A stretch of 64,000 bases of DNA from the NCBI GenBank assembly GCA_913060975.1, contig CAJXVC010000001.1, positions 124,001 through 188,000 of the forward strand, given 5' to 3'. The notes under the pieces were generated by a model that was not told the DNA's origin, made no database searches, and was given only the letters and a program-made list of their open reading frames with translations. Below are positions 10,654-29,323 of this stretch, in pieces. Origin of the DNA: an uncultured Gammaproteobacteria bacterium (lineage in GTDB: Bacteria; Pseudomonadota; Gammaproteobacteria; Pseudomonadales; Pseudohongiellaceae). The position numbers and the translations under genes are program-made. Position 1 is the first letter of the stretch, and each line of letters begins with the position of its first letter.

Positions 10654-11484
10654 ATGAGGTTTATTGCTGTGCAAACCTACGATGCTACACGCAAAGGAGA
10701 GCTAGGTGTTGCTGCCCTCACGGGTTTCGGCATGGTTTTGCTTATCGCGTTTGTAACCAGTGTCGGAACCCAATTACATCCCCCAGCTCCCATTTTGCAG
10801 CCTATAGCTGTACTTCCCGATTTTGCGGCTATCAATCAGGTCGATGTCAAAAAACAGCAGTTTTTCGATTACCTTGAAGATTATATAGTCGCCGAGAACG
10901 AGGCAATTGCGGCAATACGCAGCGAACTTCAGGCCTATGCCGGGGTGGTGGCAAGCGGTGCGGCTTTGAGCCCTCGGGAACGTGACCGGGTAATGGCGCT
11001 GGCTGAGTTGTACCGTATTGAGACTGAAGAGCTGAGTGAGCGCGGCATTATGGATGTGTTAATGCGCCGTGTTGATGTCCTGCCCGTCTCGCTTGCTTTA
11101 GCTCAGGCGGCAAACGAATCAGCCTGGGGGACCTCGCGCTTTACACTCGAGGGCAACAACCTGTTTGGGCAATGGTGTTATGAAGAGGGCTGCGGCATTA
11201 TTCCGCGTCGACGCCGCGATGGGGCGACTCATGAAGTGAAAAAATTCAACTCAATTGCGGAGGCGATTGAGGCCTACCTGCTTAATATCAACACCCATCC
11301 TTCTTATCGTGAATTGCGCGATATGCGCGAAACCATGCGCCGACGTTCGAATAAGCTGGATCCCGTGCAACTGGCTTTAGGTCTTGCCGAATATTCGGAA
11401 CGCGGTGAGAACTACGTCGACGAAGTTCAGACCATTATCGAACAAAACAACCTGCAATCCCGGGATCAAAGCGCGTATTACTAG
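10654..11484 (+). CDS. Bax-like N-acetylglucosaminidase
   Basis: About 276 aa. A single membrane segment near the N-terminus (GFGMVLLIAFVTSVG) anchors a periplasmic glucosaminidase domain. The domain is recognised by LAQAANESAWGTSRF with the candidate catalytic Glu, GNNLFGQWCY, EEGCGI, and the FNSIAEAIEAYLLNINTHPSY segment, which match E. coli Bax and the GH73-like peptidoglycan hydrolases. Expected role: cutting GlcNAc-MurNAc bonds in the cell wall. Start choice is uncertain. TTG 10648 or GTG 10669 are also in frame; ATG 10654 gives a normal short cytoplasmic lead before the membrane segment. Confidence 0.85.
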   Translation: MRFIAVQTYDATRKGELGVAALTGFGMVLLIAFVTSVGTQLHPPAPILQPIAVLPDFAAINQVDVKKQQFFDYLEDYIVAENEAIAAIRSELQAYAGVVASGAALSPRERDRVMALAELYRIETEELSERGIMDVLMRRVDVLPVSLALAQAANESAWGTSRFTLEGNNLFGQWCYEEGCGIIPRRRRDGATHEVKKFNSIAEAIEAYLLNINTHPSYRELRDMRETMRRRSNKLDPVQLALGLAEYSERGENYVDEVQTIIEQNNLQSRDQSAYY

Positions 11485-11543
11485 TCGTTCTGGCTACTTG
11501 AATAGCTGCCTGATTTTCTCTTTCATTTGCGCTCAAGCTACTC

Positions 11544-12608
11544 TCAATTACCGCCGACTTGTGGGTTAATCCATTGCACCGAATACCAAAAGTAGCGACC
11601 GCTGCCGGGTAGCGGGGCGGTGCAGATATAGCGCCACCGGCGGCCATTGAAGGCTTTTTGCGGCGTAATCTCCAGCAACCCGGCCTCCTGATCCTGCCAG
11701 TTCATGGTCACCGCTTCACCGTCGGCAAAACAGCCTATCTGTGCGAAATTGTAGTCGCCGGGTGAAAATTGCAGCGTCGCACTCGGGCTGCTTGAGTTGG
11801 TCACCGGGCTATCCGGGCTTAGCTGTCGTACATCGAAGGCCAGTGACTCTAACTTGGTCGTCGCCGTTTCCAGATTGGCGTAGATACTGGCAAGCGGAAA
11901 GCGCGGGACGGCGAGAAAATCAGAGTGGAACCCAACGGCGCCGGAGTTTTGTGCCAACCCGACAAACTCTTCTTCAGCCAGCATCGCTTTTAATTCTGCG
12001 TTGAATTCACCATAGGGGTAAGCCAGCAGGCGATGACTTTGCCCGGTATGTTCTTCAATGCTGCGTTCGGCCGCGAGAATTTCGCTGCGCCGCCGTTCCA
12101 GCCAGTCGGAGTCGCTCTCTCCAGGGTCTCGATCAAGCATGTAGGGATGTTCCACGGTGTGATTGGCGATAATGACACCGGCCTCGGCCATTTCAGTAAT
12201 CTGCGCCCAGCTCATGTAGTTGGGCTGATTTCGATCAATAGGCCCGGTGCTCAGGAACAGCGTAAATGGAAAGCCAAACTCCTGCAGCATCGGAAACGCT
12301 GTCTCATAAATGGAGCTGTAGCCGTCATCGAAGGTGATTGCTACGGCGCGGTCACTGATGGCTTCGCCCGCTTGTAGCTGACTCAGCATTTCATCCAGTG
12401 GCATTACGGTGTAATCATTGTCACGCAGGTATTCCAGATGAGCACGAAACTGTTCAGGTGAAATACTCGTAGAAGGGGGAGTATCCGTTGCGACATGATG
12501 ATAAGCGGTAATAACCCCATGCTCGGCGGCCTCGCTGCTACACGCAGCTAACGTGCCGAGAAGGCTGGCGACGAATATGGTGAAAAATGACCTGATCCCT
12601 GGTTGCAT
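11544..12608 (-). CDS. Polysaccharide deacetylase lipoprotein
   Basis: I place the start at ATG 12608 because GGGAG lies 7 nt upstream and the protein then begins with a normal lipoprotein signal ending in LAAC. In-frame upstream codons back to 12677 would put an odd hydrophobic preface before it. The NodB/CE4 domain follows: ITFDDGYSS holds the Asp-Asp metal/base pair, and NHTVEHP supplies the metal-binding His pair. PgaB-type enzymes of this family de-N-acetylate poly-GlcNAc in the periplasm. After about residue 260 comes a separate C-terminal segment with two Cys (QIGCFADG ... YICTAPLP) and many aromatics, which I cannot assign and which may bind sugar. No glycosyl hydrolase domain or pga neighbours are present, so the substrate is open. 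Confidence 0.85.
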   Translation of the reverse strand: MQPGIRSFFTIFVASLLGTLAACSSEAAEHGVITAYHHVATDTPPSTSISPEQFRAHLEYLRDNDYTVMPLDEMLSQLQAGEAISDRAVAITFDDGYSSIYETAFPMLQEFGFPFTLFLSTGPIDRNQPNYMSWAQITEMAEAGVIIANHTVEHPYMLDRDPGESDSDWLERRRSEILAAERSIEEHTGQSHRLLAYPYGEFNAELKAMLAEEEFVGLAQNSGAVGFHSDFLAVPRFPLASIYANLETATTKLESLAFDVRQLSPDSPVTNSSSPSATLQFSPGDYNFAQIGCFADGEAVTMNWQDQEAGLLEITPQKAFNGRRWRYICTAPLPGSGRYFWYSVQWINPQVGGN

Positions 12609-12684
12609 GACTAACTCCCACTGCATTGGCTTCAATAGCGTCAATAATAGCGGAATAGGGGTAGGGGTTGTCATCAAGGGCGGG

Positions 12685-12713
12685 TTCTTAATCAGACGTG
12701 GTAACGTTATAAT
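12685..12713 (+). promoter_or_regulatory. Probable sigma-70 promoter of fadBA
   Basis: A perfect -10 TATAAT (12708-12713) with a weak -35 TTCTTA (12685-12690) at 17-nt spacing lies about 50 nt upstream of the fadB start. I could not find a clear FadR- or PsrA-type palindrome near it. Confidence 0.5.
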
Positions 12714-12763
12714 GCGGCCCCCGGAGGGCTAAAGGATAACGCCCGAAACTATTGGAGGCAGTG

Positions 12764-16095
<3,332 letters not shown>

Positions 16096-16117
16096 CTTGC
16101 GCGCCGGAATTTCTGAG

Positions 16118-16951
16118 ATGACTACAACAGCCAAAGATCAGTTTAAACTGAATCGTTCGCGCAAGAATCTGCGCCGTGATGTGGGCAAGGCTATCGCCGA
16201 TTTCAATATGATCGAAGATGGCGATCTTGTCATGGTTTGTCTGTCTGGCGGGAAGGATTCCTATACGCTACTGGATATTCTGATCAATCTGCAGAAACAC
16301 GCTCCGATCGAGTTTCGCTTGCATGCTGTGAATCTCGATCAGAAACAGCCCGACTTTCCCGAGCATGTGCTGCCCGACTATCTTGAGGCGAATAAGGTCG
16401 ACTACAAGATTCTTGAGCAGGACACCTATTCGATTGTGACTGACAAGGTGCCGGAAGGAAAAACCTATTGCGGGCTTTGTTCACGCCTGCGTCGCGGCAT
16501 TCTTTACAATTACGCTGACTCTATCGGGGCAAGCAAAATTGCGCTTGGTCACCACCGCGACGATATTGTTGAGACGCTGTTTCTGAATATGTTTTACGGT
16601 GGCAAGCTGAAGGCCATGCCGCCAAAATTGCTTAGTGACGACAAGCGCAACGTCGTGATTCGCCCGCTCGCCTACTGCAAGGAAAAAGAAATTGAACGCT
16701 ATGCGGCGATGATGGATTTTCCAATCATCCCCTGTAATTTGTGTGGCAGTCAGGACAACATGCAGCGCCAGGCGATCAAGTCAATGTTACAGGAGTGGGA
16801 TCGTCAGCATCCTGGTCGGGTAGAATCGATTTTTCGCAGCATTGCCAATGTGTCGCCTTCGCAGTTGGCTGACAGCAAGCTGTTTCCATTTAGCGAGTTA
16901 CGCGTGCAACAGCCGTCGTCAGACCGGGTGGAAGTGGTTGAGCTGGTTTAG
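16118..16951 (+). CDS. ttcA: tRNA 2-thiocytidine synthetase TtcA
   Basis: Thiolates C32 in certain tRNAs. 277 aa from ATG 16118, where the conserved N-terminal helix begins; an in-frame TTG at 16097 nearly abuts fadA and is less likely. The PP-loop ATP-binding motif SGGKDS is at 43-48. Two CxxC pairs, CGLC (118-121) and CNLC (206-209), match those that hold the catalytic [4Fe-4S] cluster in this family. The sulfur carrier gene tusA lies 0.5 kb downstream. TusA is known to act mainly in the MnmA pathway, so a functional link to TtcA is only suggested by proximity. Confidence 0.96.
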   Translation: MTTTAKDQFKLNRSRKNLRRDVGKAIADFNMIEDGDLVMVCLSGGKDSYTLLDILINLQKHAPIEFRLHAVNLDQKQPDFPEHVLPDYLEANKVDYKILEQDTYSIVTDKVPEGKTYCGLCSRLRRGILYNYADSIGASKIALGHHRDDIVETLFLNMFYGGKLKAMPPKLLSDDKRNVVIRPLAYCKEKEIERYAAMMDFPIIPCNLCGSQDNMQRQAIKSMLQEWDRQHPGRVESIFRSIANVSPSQLADSKLFPFSELRVQQPSSDRVEVVELV

Positions 16952-16978
16952 TGACCGATAGTTGCAATTATATTGACA

Positions 16979-17060
16979 GTCTTAGTGAGCGTGTTACTGA
17001 GAAAGTCACTGAGAGAGTTATTGAGAGAGTTTGAGAGAGTTATTGAGACTCGTTTTGAGA
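16979..17060. repeat. 12-nt minisatellite between ttcA and yheU
   Basis: Successive units GTTACTGAGAAA, GTCACTGAGAGA, GTTATTGAGAGA, a 10-nt GTTTGAGAGA and GTTATTGAGACT form a decayed tandem array, with diverged flanking copies at 16979-16990 and 17051-17060. The frame across it is open but the encoded residues only mirror the DNA repeat, so I treat it as non-coding. Confidence 0.8.
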
Positions 17061-17158
17061 GTTCGGGAGCAATCCCGAAAACGTCAGGTTGCGAAACGTT
17101 AAATCAATGCTTGAGAAATACACGAGTACTGTCCCGCTCGCGATTGCCGAGGTAAAGA

Positions 17159-17368
17159 TTGGAAATTTCATATCGCGATTTGTCTGCCGATGCCCTGCGC
17201 GGGGTTGTTGAAGAATACATAACGCGTGAAGGGACCGACTACGGCACTCAGGAATACTCATTCACTAGCAAAATTGAACAGGTCATGCGGCAACTTGAGC
17301 GTGGCGAAGTAAAGATTCTGTTCGATGCTGAAAGTGAAACCTGTACGCTGGTGTCCGCCCGGGACTAA
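17159..17368 (+). CDS. yheU: YheU-family small protein
   Basis: A 69-aa protein with the YheU family pattern: an N-terminal I-x-x-x-DLS motif (ISYRDLS), then a REGTDYG box and the QVMRQLERGEVKILFD segment. The E. coli homologue has no settled function. The start is TTG 17159, supported by GAGG about 7 nt upstream and by the family's usual start point; there is no ATG nearby. Placed between ttcA and tusA, in the same direction. Confidence 0.85.
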   Translation: MEISYRDLSADALRGVVEEYITREGTDYGTQEYSFTSKIEQVMRQLERGEVKILFDAESETCTLVSARD

Positions 17369-17428
17369 TATCGAAGTCAATGGCGTCTGACTTGTTGTCG
17401 AGATGACCATTACAGATAATGCATAGCT

Positions 17429-17704
17429 ATGACTGAAAACGACGATAACAACACAGCAATCGATGCCGACATCACGGCCGTAGCCGAACTGGATGCTTGC
17501 GGTTTGTATTGCCCGGAACCAGTCATGATGCTGCACAACAAGATTCGGGAAATCGACGCGGGCGATGTCCTGCGTTTGCTGGCAACTGATCCGTCAACGA
17601 CGCGGGACGTGCCGAAGTTCTGTCTGTATCTGGGTCACGAGCTAGTGCAAGAGTCGCAGGACGGGGACAAGTATCTCTACCTGATACGTAAAAAGGAATC
17701 CTGA
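17429..17704 (+). CDS. tusA: Sulfurtransferase TusA
   Basis: A 91-aa SirA/TusA-fold sulfur carrier. The active Cys28 sits in [10 protein letters not shown], the family signature, and the C-terminal half has [12 protein letters not shown]. It relays persulfide sulfur from IscS toward tRNA 2-thiouridine synthesis in E. coli. The N-terminal about 17 residues are acidic and Asn-rich, longer than in E. coli TusA. The stop TGA overlaps the ATG of the next possible frame. Confidence 0.96.
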   Translation: MTENDDNNTAIDADITAVAELDACGLYCPEPVMMLHNKIREIDAGDVLRLLATDPSTTRDVPKFCLYLGHELVQESQDGDKYLYLIRKKES

Positions 17705-17943
17705 TGCCCTGTGCCGGCTTGTCGCATGCGCACACAGAGTCGGACTGGTTGCCAGGATACCATCACAGTTGTCTCGGGATTAACGGGGGCAGGGATCAAT
17801 TGCTAAACTCCGCTAGAGCGTCTCAGCCACTTATTGTGACCTTCAATAAGACTTTCAATAAAACCAGCAATCGGATCCGCAATAAGACTCTCACCAAGAA
17901 CTATAATAATCCCATGCAAAATCGTGAAGAGCCACACGCGTGA
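17704..17943 (+). CDS. Possible 79-residue protein overlapping tusA and xni
   Basis: The frame starts at ATG 17704 inside the tusA stop (TGATG) and ends at TGA 17941-17943, overlapping the GTG start of xni at 17940 (GTGA). Such overlaps are typical of translationally coupled operon genes. Against it, the predicted protein has unusual composition (many His, Cys and Asn), no recognisable family, and its C-terminal third is encoded by a decayed 12-nt repeat. I would not call it real without conservation evidence. Confidence 0.25.
   Translation: MPCAGLSHAHTESDWLPGYHHSCLGINGGRDQLLNSARASQPLIVTFNKTFNKTSNRIRNKTLTKNYNNPMQNREEPHA
17842..17913. repeat. 12-nt minisatellite upstream of xni
   Basis: Six consecutive 12-nt units: TTCAATAAGACT, TTCAATAAAACC, AGCAATCGGATC, CGCAATAAGACT, CTCACCAAGAAC, TATAATAATCCC. 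The first, second and fourth are close copies, the others decayed. The period equals that of the array before yheU, but the sequence differs. Confidence 0.75.
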
Positions 17944-18887
17944 CCCAGTCCGAGCAGCAACCTGTTTATCTGATCGACGCCTCGATCTATATCTTCCAGG
18001 CGCATTTTTCACCCTATCTTGAGATTCAGGACAATGACGGCGACGATTTGAGCGCACTGGCTGGCTATACCCAGTTTTTATTGCAGTTCCTGCGCCGCAA
18101 TTCGCCGCAACATATCGGCGTTGCCCATGACGAAAGTTTATTCTGTGGTTTTCGGCACCGCTTGTGTGAGAACTATAAATCCAATCGTGAATTGCCCGAT
18201 GACAATCTGGCGCGGCAATTGGCCGGTTGTCTGGAGCTGGGTGAAATATTGGGGTTGGCGTCTTTTGCCAGTAAAGAGTTTGAGGCTGACGACATCATCG
18301 GTGCGTTATCACACAAAGCCCGGATGAATGAAGATGCGAAACTGGATGTACACATAGTTTCGCGTGACAAGGATCTGGCGCAATTATTGGCCGCCGATCA
18401 GGATTGCCTGTGGGACTACAATGCCAATCGTAAACGCTTTCGCGCCGATATCATAAATGAACTGGGAATTCTGCCCGAGCAGATTCCGGATTATCTGGGT
18501 TTGATCGGCGATAGCGTGGATTGCATCTCTGGCGTGCCGGGAGTCGGGCCAGTCAAAGCCAAAGCCCTGTTGCAACGTTTTGCCAGCATGGAAAGCATAT
18601 ACGCCAATCTCGACAAGGTGGCTGCCATGGATTTGCGCGGCGCCAGGAAGCTGGCAGAGAATCTCGAGTTACACAAAGAGCTGGCCTATTTGAGTAAAGA
18701 ACTGGCGACGATAGTATGTGATATTCCTGATGAGCTTGAACGTTTCGGTCATGTGACTTTGCCAGAGCTAAGAAGGCAGACAGTGCAGGTCGACCGTTTC
18801 GCTGATTTCCTTTCGCGCTTTGGTTTTGCCAAACCAGAGGCTCGACGCTTACTGGGTAATGCGCGAGTGTTGGCAGAGCGCCTCTGA
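17940..18887 (+). CDS. xni: 5'-3' exonuclease / flap endonuclease-like protein Xni
   Basis: 315 aa, resembling the N-terminal nuclease domain of DNA polymerase I and E. coli ExoIX (Xni). The N-terminal LIDASIYIFQAHF carries the first metal Asp. EADDIIGAL and SRDKDLAQLL supply further metal-binding Asp residues, and the helix-three-turn-helix DNA-binding motif is GVPGVGPVKAKALL. Xni-type proteins bind flap DNA. This one is longer than E. coli Xni (about 250 aa). Translation most likely begins at GTG 17940. Confidence 0.88.
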   Translation: MTQSEQQPVYLIDASIYIFQAHFSPYLEIQDNDGDDLSALAGYTQFLLQFLRRNSPQHIGVAHDESLFCGFRHRLCENYKSNRELPDDNLARQLAGCLELGEILGLASFASKEFEADDIIGALSHKARMNEDAKLDVHIVSRDKDLAQLLAADQDCLWDYNANRKRFRADIINELGILPEQIPDYLGLIGDSVDCISGVPGVGPVKAKALLQRFASMESIYANLDKVAAMDLRGARKLAENLELHKELAYLSKELATIVCDIPDELERFGHVTLPELRRQTVQVDRFADFLSRFGFAKPEARRLLGNARVLAERL

Positions 18888-18983
18888 TTCAGCTTGCTGT
18901 AGACCGCGACAATACTCCCAGGCCCCATTCACTATTGAAGAGAGCAAGTGTGCAAAAACGATTAACGACATTGCAAGGCAACG

Positions 18984-20108
18984 ATGCGAATAGTTGCTGA
19001 CAGTCAGCTCGTGGGGGTGGAAACCGAATTCGCCAGTACCGGTGAGTTGGTTTTGTGCAAAGCGCAAGACATCTCGCCTGAATTAGTGAGCCGGGCTGAT
19101 GCTCTGCTGGTGCGTTCTGTGACGCAAGTGAATGAGGCGCTATTACAGGGTAGCTCAGTACGCTTTGTCGGCACGGCAACCAGCGGCATGGATCATCTGG
19201 ATCTGGCTTATCTGGACAGTCAAAAAATCAAAGTGGTCCATGCGGCAGGGAGCAATGCCAATGCCGTAGTGGATTATTGTCTGACCGCAATAGCCAGCGC
19301 CATAACTGCCGGGTTGCTGGCTGCTAATGATGTTCGCGTTGGCATTGTCGGCGCGGGTCATGTTGGTAGCGCGTTAGCCAGTCGCTTGCAGCGCATGAAC
19401 ATCCCGGTGGTAGTTTATGATCCTCCGCGCGCTAGCAATGAGCCGCTGTTTGTCTCTGCCAGTCTGACAGAGGTCTTGCAGTGTAATGTTATTTCCCTGC
19501 ATGTGCCGCTTACCCGCAACGGAGAGTATGCAACCCGAAAGCTGTTTGACGCCGCTGTGTTGCAGCAACTTCAGGCAGATACCGTGTTGCTGAATAGTTG
19601 CCGCGGTGGTGTTGTGGATGAGTCGGCACTCTTGGCATTGTTATCAGAAGGACGGCGCATTCATTATGTCGCCGATGTCTGGGAGCAGGAGCCGGCTGTC
19701 TCGGTTGCGTTGGCGCGGCGCTGTTTCATTGCTACTCCCCATATTGCCGGTTACAGCCAGCGCGCAAAGCGTCAAGCTACCAGGGCGTTGCGGGTGCAAT
19801 TTGCGCAGTGGGTTGCCGATGCGCCAGTGACGCGAACTGCTGGCCAGGATGAAAAACCTGGTCCGTCAGACTATCTTGTCACTGCGGATGATACTGTCTG
19901 GTCGTTGATGACGGCGCATTTGCCACTAGAGAATACCAGCAAGCAGTTTGTTGCGGCGCTAGAGTCGGGCAAGGGGCGGGCGGCTTTCGAATCGATTCGC
20001 CAGAACATGTTGCAGCGCAGAGAATTTTGCGAGGTGAGCCTGGCAAAAGACGGGCTGCCTGAAGCGGTTCAACAACAGGCAGCGATGCAAGGGTTTCACT
20101 GCCTTTGA
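18984..20108 (+). CDS. pdxB: Erythronate-4-phosphate dehydrogenase PdxB
   Basis: Second step of the DXP-dependent pyridoxal phosphate pathway: oxidises 4-phosphoerythronate. 374 aa, normal length. The N-terminus MRIVADSQ and RSVTQVNEALL are typical, and the Rossmann motif is GIVGAGHVGSALA. The D-2-hydroxyacid dehydrogenase triad is visible as Arg in NSCRGG, Glu in VWEQEP and His in TPHIAGYS. The C-terminal PdxB dimerisation domain is present but fairly divergent. The gene faces alaA with a 51-nt gap. Confidence 0.96.
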   Translation: MRIVADSQLVGVETEFASTGELVLCKAQDISPELVSRADALLVRSVTQVNEALLQGSSVRFVGTATSGMDHLDLAYLDSQKIKVVHAAGSNANAVVDYCLTAIASAITAGLLAANDVRVGIVGAGHVGSALASRLQRMNIPVVVYDPPRASNEPLFVSASLTEVLQCNVISLHVPLTRNGEYATRKLFDAAVLQQLQADTVLLNSCRGGVVDESALLALLSEGRRIHYVADVWEQEPAVSVALARRCFIATPHIAGYSQRAKRQATRALRVQFAQWVADAPVTRTAGQDEKPGPSDYLVTADDTVWSLMTAHLPLENTSKQFVAALESGKGRAAFESIRQNMLQRREFCEVSLAKDGLPEAVQQQAAMQGFHCL

Positions 20109-20159
20109 ATCGGTGTTGGGTACCCTGAGCCTATGACCGTAGTGAAAGACACTGCGAAA

Positions 20160-21407
20160 TCAGCTGCGGTATTGGGCCAGTACGGTACCGATCTTCTTGA
20201 CGGCAACTTCAAGCTCGTCTTCTCTGGGTAGAAAGACCAGTCGCAGATGCTGGCTATCGGCAATATTAAACGCGCTGCCTTGCACAACCAGTATCTTTTC
20301 CTGTTCCAGGATATCCAGTACCAATGCCACGTCTTCCTTGATGGTGTAGACCTTGGGGTCCAGTTTCGGGAAGGCGTAAATGGCGCCGCGTGGTTTAACA
20401 CAGCTGACACCGGGGATTTTAACCAGTTCCTCCCACATGCGATCGCGCTGATCTTTCAGGCGGCCACCGGGCAGGACCAGATCGTTAATGCTCTGGTAGC
20501 CACCTAACGCAGTCTGAATAGCAAATTGTGCCGGGACATTGGCGCACAGGCGCATATTGGTGAGAATATCCAGACCTTCAATGTAGCTGCGGGCGACATG
20601 TTTGGCGCCACTGAGCACCATCCAGCCACTACGAAAACCGGCCAGTCGATAAGACTTGGACAGACCGTTAAACGTCACGACCAGTAAATCATCGCACAAG
20701 GACGCTAACGGGATGTGTTGCGCATCGTCATAGATGATCTTGCTGTAAATCTCATCGGCAAACAGGATCAGGCTGTGTTGGCGGGCCAGCTCGATCAACT
20801 CAAGCAAGACATCCTTGCTGTACACCGCACCCGTTGGATTGTTCGGGTTGATAATGACCAGCGCCTTGGTATGGGGCGTTATCTTGCTGGCAATGTCTTT
20901 GACGTCAGGATTCCAGTCAGCTTGTTCATCACAAATATAGTGAATAGGCGTACCGCCACCGAGACTGACCGAAGCAGTCCATAGCGGATAATCGGGAGCC
21001 GGGATAAGCACTTCATCACCATCATTGAGCAGCGCTTGCATCGCCATGGTGATCAGTTCGCTGACGCCGTTGCCGAGATAGATATCGTCGATCTCGACAT
21101 CGGCTATCTGTAAGCGTTGGCATTCCTGCATGATGGCTTTGCGAGCGGAGTAGAGCCCCTTGGAATCACTATAGCCCTGGGCGTTGGCAAGATTGTGAAT
21201 GACGTCGTAGAGAATCTCGTCAGGTGCGTTAAAGCCAAAAGGCGCCGGGTTGCCTATGTTCAGCTTGAGGATCTGATGGCCTTCTTCTTCAAGACGCTTG
21301 GCTTCTTCCAATACCGGGCCGCGAATGTCATAGCAGACATTGCTCAGCTTTTGCGACTGGGCAACCTGTTTGGCTTGAAACTCTTTTATCGATTTAACCT
21401 GATCCAT
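20160..21407 (-). CDS. alaA: PLP-dependent alanine aminotransferase AlaA
   Basis: A 415-aa class I/II aminotransferase of the AlaA/YfbQ type, which makes alanine from pyruvate and glutamate. The start region (KLSNVCYDIRGPV) and LNIGNPAPFGF are characteristic. The PLP-binding Lys is in NGLSKSYRLAGFRSGW, and the Asn/Asp/Tyr PLP contacts are in NPNNPTGAVY and FADEIYSKI. The neighbouring divergent msrB reproduces the order found in Pseudomonas. Confidence 0.94.
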   Translation of the reverse strand: MDQVKSIKEFQAKQVAQSQKLSNVCYDIRGPVLEEAKRLEEEGHQILKLNIGNPAPFGFNAPDEILYDVIHNLANAQGYSDSKGLYSARKAIMQECQRLQIADVEIDDIYLGNGVSELITMAMQALLNDGDEVLIPAPDYPLWTASVSLGGGTPIHYICDEQADWNPDVKDIASKITPHTKALVIINPNNPTGAVYSKDVLLELIELARQHSLILFADEIYSKIIYDDAQHIPLASLCDDLLVVTFNGLSKSYRLAGFRSGWMVLSGAKHVARSYIEGLDILTNMRLCANVPAQFAIQTALGGYQSINDLVLPGGRLKDQRDRMWEELVKIPGVSCVKPRGAIYAFPKLDPKVYTIKEDVALVLDILEQEKILVVQGSAFNIADSQHLRLVFLPREDELEVAVKKIGTVLAQYRS

Positions 21408-21678
21408 TTCTCATTGCCGGTAGTAAATAGGTGACTGAATATGTATAGCTTGTGTCGGCCAATTGGCTTGAAATCCTGAGTGTGAGCCTTATGTTCATAA
21501 ACATTCAGGTGACTCGGATGTGCTGATTCGTGCTCTGGAGCAAACAGCGCTTGCTGCTCGACAGACTCAACAGCGCCACTGGCGGCCCGACGGGCAGTCA
21601 TGGCATTCTACAGTAACTTGTAATGGGCAGAAATGCTCAACCCACAAAATTTAAGGCAGTCGTTAGCGGAGTACGACC

Positions 21679-22113
21679 ATGAGTGAACAGACACAGAAAG
21701 ACAGCGTAGCAGACGCCAAACTCGATAAGTCAGAGGATGAATGGCGCGCGGAGTTAGCGCCGGAGGAATACCATGTACTGCGCGAGAAGGGTACCGAAAG
21801 AGCTTTTACCGGCAAGTACTGGGACCTTAAAGATGATGGCATGTATTTGTGTGCCGCCTGTGGTGAACCGTTGTTTAGCTCGGAGACAAAATACGATTCC
21901 GGATCGGGCTGGCCGAGTTTCTATCAGCCCGCCGATTCAGACAGCGTCAATGAGCTGGCCGACCACTCACACGGGATGGTACGGACCGAAGTGGTTTGCA
22001 AGAAGTGCGAGTCGCATCTGGGGCACGTTTTTCCTGATGGCCCGAAAGAAACTGGTTTACGCTATTGCATTAACTCCGCCTCGCTGGATTTCAAAAAAGC
22101 GGATCAGGAGTGA
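21679..22113 (+). CDS. msrB: Peptide-methionine (R)-S-oxide reductase MsrB
   Basis: 144 aa. Repairs oxidised methionine (R-epimer). The structural zinc ligands CAAC and CKKC, the [10 protein letters not shown] segment, and the catalytic Cys in [11 protein letters not shown] are all present. The N-terminal 20 residues are charged and non-exported, so it is cytoplasmic. CGGAG lies just upstream of ATG 21679. It is followed by a strong terminator. Confidence 0.97.
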   Translation: MSEQTQKDSVADAKLDKSEDEWRAELAPEEYHVLREKGTERAFTGKYWDLKDDGMYLCAACGEPLFSSETKYDSGSGWPSFYQPADSDSVNELADHSHGMVRTEVVCKKCESHLGHVFPDGPKETGLRYCINSASLDFKKADQE

Positions 22114-22159
22114 ATCAAGCTAACTCTTACCAAGTCTAACGGCGAAAACCATGTGTGAC

Positions 22160-22184
22160 AAAAGGGGCGTATTGCCCCTTTTTT
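22160..22184 (+). terminator. Rho-independent terminator after msrB
   Basis: AAAAGGGGC and GCCCCTTTT form a 9-bp stem with a 5-nt loop, followed by further T residues. The A run on the left could also let it work for the leftward giant gene that ends at 22210. Confidence 0.9.
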
Positions 22185-22209
22185 ATGTGTTGTATTTTAT
22201 GGCCGAGGT

Positions 22210-29292
<7,083 letters not shown>

Positions 29293-29323
29293 TCTCTCAA
29301 TACATCTCGACTAAAAAATGAAG

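Noticed and set aside
12685..12750. FadR or PsrA operator upstream of fadB
   Set aside because: AATCAGACGTGGTAACG faintly resembles half of a FadR site but has no dyad symmetry.
16973..17155. 60-codon frame after ttcA
   Set aside because: Its residues only reflect the 12-nt tandem repeat.
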